From NCBI GenBank assembly GCA_028023455.1, contig JAQFVV010006426.1:188001-252000 (forward strand): a DNA stretch of 64,000 nt. Reading direction: 5' to 3'. A program made the translations under genes and the position numbers. The notes beneath the pieces are model-generated. The model did not search any database. It was not told where the DNA came from and worked only from the letters and a program-made list of their open reading frames with translations. This DNA comes from Epiperipatus broadwayi. Its lineage: Eukaryota; Onychophora; Udeonychophora; Euonychophora; Peripatidae. Below, piece by piece: positions 54,243 to 64,000 of this stretch (position 1 is the stretch's first letter; each line of letters begins with the position of its first letter).

Positions 54243-57006
54243 TTGTAATGGGCACATATGCCAGTACATTATTTTTTTTTATTAAGCATGAAAAAAAAAA
54301 AGTTCGCAAATAAAAACTTTTTTTTTTAAGAATTAAAAATTGAAATTAAATATCATCTAAACTCAAATATATATATAAAATCGCACAGATGAAAAAAATT
54401 ATTAAAATAAAACTTTATTAAAAATAGAAAAAGTATTTCAAAAACAAAAACTTGAAAAGATTTAGAGATAAAAATATATCTTTAAGTTTGGAAAACACAT
54501 TAATTAATCATAAAATGGAAATGATTGTTTTATTTAGTTAAATGTAAACTAGCCCTTGGGCATTTAAAATGTATAAGCAAAGTTCAGATAGGAGAGAAAA
54601 ACAATGGGATCAGAATAACCAATAAAAGAAATCACTCATGGAATCGGACCTCAGTGAAAAGACCATCACCATCGTCATGACATAATGTACACTGGATCTG
54701 AAAGTCTACTATAAAAAGTGAGTGAAGAAAGTTTAAGAGAAGTTGGAGATGTGTTAAGTCAGAGAGTTTGAGGTGAAGGGATTGAAAGATGCACTTTCAA
54801 TTCCTTCAATGGTTATAAAAAAAAAGAAAAGAAATGAAACATCATTTTTTCTATATTGAGGACCACAGGATCATCAGGGGATTTAACGCTGAATTCCAAA
54901 CGGCAAGCAATGGATAAAGAGGAATGTTTTAAAAATCATAAGAACTTTATGAACATTTTGAAAGCACTAAGAACTCTAAAATATAAACTTTCCCAATATT
55001 TAATTTATAGAAATAGAATCCTATCTGACCAACTTAATTTATTAATAAGTAATTTTATTTGGTGTATTTCTTTTGTAAAATCATTTCCATTTTTTTTGTT
55101 CTTTTAAGTTTTTATTATGATTTTTGTTTTTTGTTAAACTAAATTATAGAAATGTTAAATTTAAGTCGAGCGTGAATGGCTATATAGATTTGTGAAGTTT
55201 TATTAGGGAAGGGTAATCTTAGGTTATTCATTTTGTAGTTGAATTAGGTCATTGGATTGGATATATTGGTGTAATTAATAGATGTAATACAAGATTCGCT
55301 ACATGCAGAATCACAGTATATGCCACACACTCCCATTTAGCCTTTGTAAGGGATTATAAGATGGAGAACATAGTTCTTTCCTATGGAGTTTTTTTTATTG
55401 CTCTTCTCATCAGTCCTATGGAGTTTTTTTATTGCTCTTCTCATCAGATAGATGTAGTATTCCTATCTGGACAAGAGTCAATTTCTTTTCTTAACCTATA
55501 TTTGTGCTGTCGTATTTGTATTACATTGAATACATCGATATATCAGATGGATTGACATTGGTTTAACTGCAAACTTTTGGCCTAAGGTTAAGTAAGGGAT
55601 AGAATATTTTCTTTTCAAATGCAATCTATGTAGTCTATTCATACTCAACACTCTAAATGCATTAAATTTAAGTTGGGTATACATGCTTGCATGGATTCAT
55701 TATCAGTTAATTATGTTTTTGGTTTTCATATTTAATCAAAATATATAGACATTCGGTTAATAATGATACCTTATGGTGAGTATCTGAAATGTATTTATTC
55801 GGATGTTTTTTAAGTTATTGGTGTCAATGCAGCATCTTATGATGAATGCCATTGGGTTTCTTATAAATTTCCATTTGCAATTCCATCAATGACTTTATAT
55901 TTTGATCGTTTATGTTTATTTGAAATGTTTTTAACTGTGTAATCTATGTAACCGATCTATACTCAACATTATAAAACAAACTTTTATAAATCCATCTGTG
56001 CGAACTTATAAAAATTAAAATGTAAATTAAAATCTAAAATCAAAGTTAAAAATGTAAGTAAAATTTTAAAAATGTAAAACTGATACTAAAATAATTTTAA
56101 ATCTTATATATGTGTAAATAAATGTTTGTGTGTTAATTACTGGCAGTGGCTTATTTTATTCTTTTTTTATATATTCTTAGATAAGAATTTATTATAAAAT
56201 ATAAATCTCTGCTGTTTCACTGAGATAGTGACAATGGGCTAACGACCAAAATCAAAATATTTAAAATAAAAAAAAATTTTTTTTTTTTTTTAAACTTACA
56301 TATCTGCCATACTTTATAAATTTTCTAGGTTCAAATGCCTGTGGCACCCTGTAGTGTAGATATGTTAAGTCTTCTATTTATTCCAGATCATTATAATTTT
56401 TCTCTTTCTTTCTTAGCAGAACTGAAGGGATTGAAGAGTGCATCTTTTCAATCCATTCTCTTTCAACTCTGCACTAACACATATCACCACTGCCGTCATA
56501 CATCTCTCTCTGCTCTTTCTTCACTCACTTTTTATAGTAGACTTTCAGATCCAGTGAACATTACATCATGATGATGGTGATGGTCTTTTCACTGAGGTCC
56601 AATTCCATGAGTGATTTCTTTTATTGGTCATTCTGATCCCATTGTTTTTCTCTTCTATCTGATTTTTGCTTATACATTTTAAATGCCCAAGGGCTAGTTT
56701 ACATTTAACTAATTAAAACAATCATTTCCATTTTATGATTAATTAATGTGTTTTCCAAACTTAAAGATATATTTTTATCTCTAAATCTTTTCAAGTTTTT
56801 GCTTTTGAAATACTTTTTCTATTTTTAATAAAGTTTTATTTTAATAATTTTTTTCATCTGTGCGATTTTATATATATATATATTTGAGTTTAGATGATAT
56901 TTAATTTCAATTTTTAATTCTTAAAAAAAAAGTTTTTATTTGCGAACTTTTTTTTTTTCGTGTTTAATAAAAAATAATAATGTAACGGCGTATGTGCCCA
57001 GTACAA
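54243..57006. mobile_element. 2.76-kb element with ~600-bp terminal inverted repeats, inserted in (TA)n
   Basis: Ends TTGTAATGGGCACAT (54243) and its complement from TTGTACTGGGCACAT (ending 57006). The inverted arms continue for about 600 bp each (to about 54840 and from about 56405) with only scattered differences, sharing AAGTTCGCAAATAAAAAC, AACTAGCCCTTGGGCATTTA and CTTTTCACTGAGGTCC. Flanks on both sides are TA repeats, fitting TA-target insertion. The interior 54845-56400 encodes no protein I recognise; 54856-55107 and 56335-56571 are short frames without domains. Internal duplication: CCTATGGAGTTTTTTT-ATTGCTCTTCTCATCAG twice at 55380-55448. Confidence 0.85.
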
Positions 57007-57560
57007 TATATATATATGTATAATCATATAAACAATGCACCATTTACATTAAGATAGCAAATTTTCATACTTTAAACAAGTTTCAACTCTTCAACTCTTC
57101 ATCCATCCATACCATTGAAAATCTGATGATAAAATGCCCCAATCCCTTGTTAATGCCAATATTATTGTCATGCCAATATAGAAATTTGGGCATTTCATCA
57201 TCAGATTTTAAATGGTATGGATGGCTGAAGAGTCGAGAGATTGAATTGATTGAAACCTGTCCATTAAAGTCTGAAAATTTGCTATCTTAATGTAAACCAA
57301 GCATTGATTATATATATATGTGAGATGATGATCTTGACTAATTGATGAGTGCTGGTTCAGTATCATATATGTATATTCAAGATCATTTATCTTTTTCACA
57401 AGTATGTAGTCATATATATTGGTTGTATGAGAGAAAGAGAGTGGATTGTTGAAGGAAACTTAAAAGTCTGTGTTCAAATACCCTATACTACATCTAGACT
57501 TTAGATATATAACATGTATTTAAAATATTACAAGTTCAGCCCATATCCTGCCCATCCATT
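57007..57560. repeat. Subfamily B foldback: rest of left arm, loop and right arm
   Basis: 57007-57165 continues the left arm after the 54243-57006 insertion (TA run, CATTTACATTAAGATAGCAA, CATCCATACCATTGAAAATC). A short loop follows. 57185-57500 is the mirrored right arm with hammerhead F. Outer sequences 57540-57620 match the D cluster (CCATTTTCTGTGTATTTAAA, GACTTAAAGTCAAC). Confidence 0.8.
57328..57386 (+). ncRNA. Hammerhead-like motif with extended stem I (F)
   Basis: Outer stem I ATGATCTTG (57328-57336) pairs perfectly with CAAGATCAT (57378-57386), 9 bp. Core TTGATGA (57342-57348, C3 changed). Stem II GTGCTG/CAGTAT with loop GTT, two wobbles. GAA is CAT. Stem III ATA-TG-TAT, then A. Inactive, but the stem I sequence differs from other copies on both strands and remains paired. 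Confidence 0.58.
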
Positions 57561-57564
57561 TTCT

Positions 57565-58560
57565 GTGTATTTAAATGGACAAGGTCCTATATGTGAGAGA
57601 TCAGAGTGACTTAAAGTCAACACACATACATATATATTGTCTTATTGAGTATTTTAACTTAAGAATTTAAGCTATTCTATTCTAAAAAATAGAAATAATA
57701 AATAAAGAGAGACAGAAGATAATAACTTTATCTTGTGTAAATTATGTTATCTAACTCTTATGTCTTAATAGTTTTACTTTATTTAGTCCATTATGAATAT
57801 AAAATGGATAATTGATAAATTAAAAGCTGCAACAAAGATATAATTTTGATATTAAGAAAACATATGCTTTAGGTTAAAAGTTAATATTTAATTTATGCAT
57901 ACTTTAGAAAGAAAAAAAGCTAAACAGAGTCAATTTTACAGTTAAAGTTTAAAATAAAACACATAGTTTATGTATATTAAAATGCAATTATTTAATTGGA
58001 TTTTGGTAATTAATAATTTGATTAAGTTTATTTATTTGGTAAGTTTTTAAAAAAGGGTATCTTTAATTAAATCTTATTGATTCATTTAAAATAATATTCA
58101 ATTGTTTAAAGAAGTATAAGTTAATTATCAGGATAGATTTAGTTTAGAAAAACATAATTTTCTGTATACATGTGTATGTGAGAATGCATGTGCATGTGCA
58201 AATCTTTGATTTCTTGGATTTAATTGCCAAGATATTTAAATTTAATCAATAAACATTTAAAAATAAATATTTGATAAACTCAGTAAATAAAGGATTAAAA
58301 TTTTTTAAGTAAGAATTTCTGATAAACTTATGTGGAAGAAAAGGAGATAGCTTGTTTTAAAAAAATAAAATATAACTTATTATTTTATTTATTTTATTTG
58401 ATTTTATTAATTAATAAAAGACAATTAAATTGACATTTTCTCAACTTAACCATTAAGATCATGTGAATTTTTAAAAAGAAATAGAATAAAGATACATAAT
58501 TTTTACTAATTAGTTCCTTGTTGTAATTAACATTTTCATTAACAGAGGTCATTGTTTTTG
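57565..58560. other. AT-rich stretch, no gene seen
   Basis: No assignable feature. Confidence 0.5.
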
Positions 58561-58587
58561 TGGATGGATATTAATATATGACATCTG

Positions 58588-58605
58588 CCAATGAGGGTAT
58601 AAAAA
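58588..58605 (+). promoter_or_regulatory. Possible Pol II promoter (CCAAT and TATA)
   Basis: CCAAT (58588-58592) lies five bases before TATAAAAA (58598-58605), in a locally GC-richer 130-bp patch with a repeated GGTCAGGTT (58613-58635). A TTTTCAG-G acceptor-like word (58674-58681) and AAATAA follow. Could be a solo LTR or an isolated match; no coding sequence follows. Confidence 0.25.
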
Positions 58606-58769
58606 GATGGGATGGTCAGGTTGCATGGTCAGGTTCTTTGTTTCTTCATCTACTGACTGATCACTGCTGTTGATTTTCAGGGGCATTGCACTTTTCTCAT
58701 CTTTAAATAAGTTTATTTTCATTTTATTATTTAAGTATTATATTTATTAATTTTTTATATTTTATTAGC

Positions 58770-60395
58770 CTACAGTGCAGTGTTAGTCAACTTATAAGGT
58801 ATTCTTGTTTTTATTGGCATAATTCAACTTAAACATCTCTAAATTCTTAATGTCATGCTTCAAAAGAATGTCATTTTATAATGACCCAGTTTCATCAATT
58901 ATGCTTTAAAAGGAATTATAAAGGAAACCAGGTGATATCTTTTATATTAATTTATAAAGCCATGCTAAACACTGTACTGTTTGGGTTCTTATGTTTTACC
59001 TTTACGAGGAAGAAATAAATTTTTTTTAAAAAAAAGACTGTTAAACTTCGAGTTACAGATAAACAGCTATATTAATTAATTAATAAAATAATTATTACCT
59101 GTTATAAATGCTTACATACTGAATTGACATTAACTTTAATGAATAGTTCAAAATACTGACTCAATATGAAATTTAAAATTAACAAATAATCTTTATCTTT
59201 GATACAAGAGAACTCTTTAAAATGCACTTTGCTTTCTCCATATTTTGATAAGGTAGGAGAATACTTAGGAAAAAATTGAACTTAAGAAATAAAAGATAAA
59301 TAAATAAAAATTGAGAACTCTTAATAAGCTTTGTTTTACTTAGTATTTCTTTTTTTTTTTTAAAAAAAAATACTTTGAATAAATTTGAATCAAGGAAATT
59401 AATGGAAAAACTTTATAAAGAAAAGATAGTTTGCATGTATAACAACAATGGACGTTTAATAAATGTGTTGTGTTAAATTGAAAACTGTTAAACATACTTG
59501 TAATTTTAAAAAAAAAATACTGAAAATAATATCTTTAAGTGAATTTTAAAAAAAATTAAGACTTGCTTTTAAAAATGTTTTTTCAAAAAAATGGAAAAAG
59601 AAAAATATTGCTTATTTTCAATGGAACTCCAGACAACTTGCTTAATTATTATTATATACTATTAAAAAAAAATTCTTGGACAAGCTAGCTTATGGTTAAC
59701 CAATTTCTTTAAAAAAATAGATCCAAATCTTTTATTTATTTAGAATAAGAACTTTGTTAATATTTTATCATTTATGCTTATTTTTGGAAAGTTATATTTT
59801 CTTTAATTTTCTATGAAAGAAAATGTACTTGTCTAGTATGGATGCTTTGTTCTATGGATAATCTGCCTAGGAAGGACATCGGGTATTTTTTTTAAAAAAT
59901 GTGTATGTTTTCCTATAACATGTAACGGTAAAATTCATATAGTTTTGTTCATTGATTTAAGATACATTTTATGCCTTTTATTTAAGTAGAGATATTTATC
60001 TCTTACATTTTTTTACTTCCTTTTAAAATGGTGTTTACGAGTGTTTTATTCAATTATAAGTAAACAGCTAATGTATGTTCATAAGAAGTTCAATATTTCA
60101 TAATTATTATGATATAATTTATGGTTAAATTTGAAAATTACTGAGTATTTATCAGTCATATATTTATCAATATTTGCTTATCTATTATGTACACTATCTT
60201 TATAAATTTTTATACTGTTCATTGTATGTATGTGTATTCCTTTTTAATGCAGTATTTTTATTGTGCTATTTTAAATATTTTACAGTCATTTGACTGACAG
60301 TAAACTTGTTGGTTTCAGACATTACTTACTGTCTGTAATTTTTAGAGTGAATATTAAGCTATTTAGTTTATAAGTGATAATTTTGTTATCTTATC
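58770..60395. other. AT-rich stretch with T-run/A-run palindromes
   Basis: No gene. Contains T8A8-type junctions at about 59020 and 59350. Nothing else assignable. Confidence 0.5.
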
Positions 60396-60399
60396 ATCA

Positions 60400-60900
60400 T
60401 TTAGTCTAGGATTTATGCCTTCAAGCATTAACTTTATGAGATGTTGCCTTGTTTATTGTGCTTTGGTGAATGGATGCACTCTCCCCATTGTTCATATTTC
60501 ATATTCCATGAAAGTATAATGTTTTTTATATTCCAAGATTACTCTCATATGTTGTTAAGATACCTAGGTCCCGTGAGAGGATCGTTTTTTGGTGTGTATT
60601 CCATTCGTTCCACATGTGTTAAGACCTTGTCCACACATACATTTTTGTCTAAGATATAGGTGCTGGAATCCACCATAATATTATTCATGTTGTTTTGCTC
60701 TGAGGAGCTTATTTTTATTAATGTATCCCTCATGATGTTGTTAAATATTTTTCTACCATTGAAAGTGGAGCTATTTGTGTTTTTAAGAATGGTATGGTAA
60801 TGATAGGACAGATATTGAAGTACTTAGTTCTTCAAGGTGGAATTAGTTATTTCTAGTGCTTTGTGTAGTGAAACAGTGTCCAAATTGTGCTGCTGTGCCT
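60400..60900 (-). other. GC-richer segment with minus-strand open reading, unassigned
   Basis: The minus strand is open for 60545-60733 with a mixed composition (ILDKNVCVDKVLTHVERMEY) and further readable pieces on both sides in shifted frames. It contrasts with the low-complexity surroundings and may be an old mobile-element protein. I recognise no family. Confidence 0.35.
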
Positions 60901-60904
60901 TGCC

Positions 60905-63380
60905 AGTAGTTTACAACTAAAACAACAATGTATTAATAATCTTAAATGCTTCTCTTAGCACATAGCATAATAAGAAATGCACATACACAATGTTATTTTT
61001 CATTACCATCTGGGAATAATTCACCAATGGATTAGTAAGTCATTTTAAAGTTAATTATTTCATTATTTATGTGGACATAAATCAAATATGTGTGTCTATG
61101 ACTTCTGATGAATGTTCCATTTTTATTATTATTTTATTTAATAATAATGCTAGTCAATGATTATCTTATTTGTTTGGATATGATAATCATCATTATCATA
61201 CAAGTTTGATAGTTCAAATTCAGACACAAAATATTCAGATTAAGTTATTTTAATCTGTGATGTGTTTATACTGTTAATAAAGGTATTATGAGTTATTACC
61301 TGTCAAAGAGATATATAATTTGTAAATTATATGGCTTAGCTTGTAAATTTAAGTTATCTTTATTTTTGTTGTTTTTCTTAAACTTTTGCTAAATGGGATG
61401 ATTTAATTAAAACAGAGTGAAATGAATTAATTAAATATTGAAACTATTTAATTCACCCAAATGTTTTAAAACTCCAATAGATAATTTATTAGTGAGGCAA
61501 TTCTGTATTATCAATTATGACATCCTACTAAAAATTTAACAGCGCCTATGTTTGGCAAATAACTTTCAATGATATTGTAAATAAATTTTTATGTGTATCT
61601 AGAATGTTAATAAATGTGTTTGTTGATTATTTAAATCTGGTTTTTGTTTTTCTATATGTATTTTTTTGTGTCCTGAATTCTTAATTATAACAGAAATCTT
61701 GGTAAATCAGATGATCAATTCTTATGAAGATCCAAAATCCCAATATCAAAAATGAAAAGATCCCATAAATGTTTCAATTCCAAAGCTGGGATTGTAATTA
61801 AATGATATGAATATTTAATTAATCTTGCTTTGGCTTATTTAATCCATTTTTTTTTCAGACTGCATGTTATTTATTTATCTTATTAATAAAAGTATAGTAA
61901 TTAAACTTAATTATTTTAATTGTGTTGTTGATGGGGTAGTAGAAAGATATAAAAGGTACTCTTATTATTAATTCAAGTGACATCTTGGGTAAAAGACTAT
62001 GATTTTTTTAAATTTTATATATTTTTGTTTTATGTAAGTGTTAAGCAGATTAAGGGTTTCTTTATGTAATTATAATTATTATTACAATATATTAGGATAC
62101 ATTAGTTTATAAGAGAAGTGTATATCTCCTATAGTCCACCATGATGCCAGTCATGTATTTAGCAACACAATACAACAGTATACTTTTCAAAATTAACAAG
62201 AAGAACTCTGAGATCAATATTTAGTATTTCATTAATTATTAATCCATTCATCTGTATCATAATTATGGTGGTGGCAAATGAAATTCACTATTATTCATTG
62301 TACTATTAGAAAAGTACACTGCATTTTAACTCTACAAGAGTAGGGTAGATCAGATTATGTCAATAAATAATTATTTGGTGATAGATATTTGTTATACAAG
62401 ATATTGAAGAAAAGATATAAGGACTCTATTAGATGTTACTATAAGTACAAAATATTTATTGCTCAGACAATATATTTTGATGAAGGGAAATGTATCTTCT
62501 AAAAGTGTGATGCAGGGATGAATGAAGTTTTCTCTTTCTAGTTTATTTACTTGCTATATAATAATGCATTTTATTATTGCTTTGACATTTTCTTTTATCT
62601 TAATGCATGTCTCTGTAGTAAAGAAAGATAACTAATTGACCACTGAGCTTAGCCCAATGCATTATTCATTTTTTGTGGTATTAAGAGTCTCTCGTACTTT
62701 CTTAGTCTCATCATCATAATATAATCATCCTATTTCACTTGCCTTATTTTTACTCAGAATATACATATGAAAATTTTATGGTATATGACCATGGGTCATA
62801 TTATGACCAGGTTTGAATCCCATGCCTAAAACTTAATTTTGTTTGGGTTTCAATAGAGCTGGATCTTTCTTTTGCATAGGTAATTGATAGCCAATTTAGC
62901 TAATTATCTAACATTGGTCCATAAATGAAAATGCTATACTTACTATTTAGTAATTAGAAACCTTTCTATTTCATTATTCGTTGATAAAGAATTTAACTGT
63001 TGCCCCCCTCCCCCATTTTATATACATATACATATCAACAAACATTTCCTCATGTATATTAATCTCTAATTTTATATCTTTAATATTTATACTTTTATTA
63101 TGTGTTATAATCAAATCAAATTTTACATGCATAGATTACTTGTGTTTACATAGTTCTACACATAAACCCTATATATATTTAAAATTAAACTGAGAGTCTG
63201 CAAACCTCTCTCGCTTATTGCCAATCAGTTGTTATTAATAGCGATCAAATCGTAAATACAATTTAATTTCAAATACTGCCTGCGCTTTATAAATTAAATC
63301 TTATTTATATATATTTAAGTAACCATTAATATATAATTATTAATATATAAAAAGAACTAATTAATCGTTAAAATGGTCAA
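60905..63380. other. AT-rich stretch, no gene seen
   Basis: No assignable feature in 2.5 kb. The frame 62981-63193 is low-complexity. Confidence 0.5.
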
Positions 63381-63383
63381 TCC

Positions 63384-63545
63384 TTAAATAATTCCCAGTA
63401 TCAATAACAATCAATAATCTCAATCTGTTGTCAGGACAACCTCTTTTTAACAATTAATAGAGGAATTCCAACTTTATTGTTAAAAGAAGATTGCTTTGAC
63501 AACAGATTGATATTGTTATTGATATTGGGATTATCTAAGAGATCT
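63384..63545. mobile_element. Family M inverted pair (foldback)
   Basis: Left arm about 63387-63445 and right arm about 63474-63537 are reverse complements carrying the family M core (GACAACAGATTGA, GATTGTTATTGATATTGGGA, TTATCTAA). Loop contains AATAGAGGAATTCC. Single-arm copies lie at 3606, 38094 and 39640. Confidence 0.75.
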
Positions 63546-63549
63546 GATT

Positions 63550-64000
63550 TTAATGATTACTTATAAACCCATTTAGTCTTGAACATTGTTACATTTATTA
63601 TTTAAATAACTATTTAATACATTTTAAAATTCTAATTAAAACTTTAAAAGGCCATATTTCTAAATACTTTTAAATATCAATGTGACAGGTTCTTCATTTT
63701 GGATGCCAGAAGTGAAAGAGCTGGATGCAATCTGACAATTATGGAAGGCAAGTAAATGTTAAATGATCATTTACATATGCTAATAAGTTTTATTTTTTAA
63801 GACCAAACCCCAAATTGTGTTTGATTTGTTGTTCAGTCTGAATAATATCACCTCACATTTCTCTTCACAATAACATCCGGCCTAGCATATTTAAATGATC
63901 ATTTTACATTCGTTCAACAGTTTGGTAAAGATATCATTAATGCATACATATAAACTTTCATTTCTATATATATATACACACATGTATATTTCCAGTATAT
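63550..64000. other. AT-rich stretch, short TA array at the end
   Basis: No gene seen; TA/CA run at about 63965-63990. Confidence 0.5.

Noticed and set aside
59349-59370. Recurrent T-run/A-run junctions (also near 31015, 45135, 46285, 56275 and 59020) as possible functional palindromes
   Set aside because: In sequence this AT-rich, homopolymer runs of both kinds often abut; no shared flanking sequence was seen.

Overview
The window reads as non-coding DNA from an invertebrate animal. It is very AT-rich throughout and full of (TA)n(TG)n microsatellites, short AT-rich inverted repeats and decayed transposons. I find no intact cellular gene, no rRNA, no canonical tRNA and no CRISPR array. All recognisable protein traces belong to retroelements: two Penelope-like (PLE) tails, two 3' fragments of an RTE-like LINE, one longer APE-type LINE, and one internally deleted Ty3/Gypsy element. 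This mix, with compound (TA)n(TG)n and AGT/AAT/GAT trinucleotide arrays, would suit a mollusc (cephalopods come to mind) but also several arthropods. I do not claim a species. The stretch could be intergenic or lie inside a large intron.

Layout: 0-9 kb holds AT-rich filler, a tRNA-derived SINE (2730-2836), a TIR DNA element (4950-6026), hairpin elements (6033-6175, 6770-6887), an RTE-like LINE tail (7010-7370) and a foldback (8264-8943). 9.7-16 kb holds a near-perfect 0.8-kb foldback (9678-10481), TIR elements (10616-11076, 12400-12763, 13500-13980), a PLE tail (14600-15235) and another foldback fragment. 18.4-21.8 kb is an LTR retrotransposon on the minus strand with both LTRs, gag and protease traces, no RT/RNase H, and an integrase tail. 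23.8-24.3 kb is a second PLE tail, and 28.6 kb a SINE with a 20-bp target duplication. 32.3-35.0 kb is a hAT-like element with a nested 206-bp palindrome and internal tandem repeats. 36.2-37.6 kb is a dimeric foldback. 41.3-43.9 kb is a block of tandem repeats bracketed by trinucleotide arrays. 44.2-44.8 kb is another RTE-like tail. 49.0-53.4 kb is the LINE, split by an 810-bp TIR element. 54.0-57.6 kb is a foldback split by a 2.76-kb element with about 600-bp terminal inverted repeats. The remainder is mostly AT-rich filler.

The most interesting signal is one dispersed repeat family carried by the foldbacks (1.0, 8.3-8.9, 9.7-10.5, 36.3-37.6, 40.5, 54.1 and 57.3 kb). Its conserved centre can be folded by hand into a type I hammerhead ribozyme: core CTGATGA, a 5-6-bp stem II, GAA, a 3-bp stem III, a cleavage-site A, and a stem I of two paired blocks around a small bulge. 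The minus-strand copy at 9787-9843 keeps every core nucleotide. Other copies carry one or more lesions, and at some sites stem I changes on both sides while staying paired. The family also carries pol III box-like motifs. Copies usually occur as inverted pairs, and at 36-37.6 kb as two ~450-bp units per arm. This resembles metazoan retrozymes or hammerhead SINEs, but in an unusual foldback layout. All calls are by eye; no search or folding program was run.
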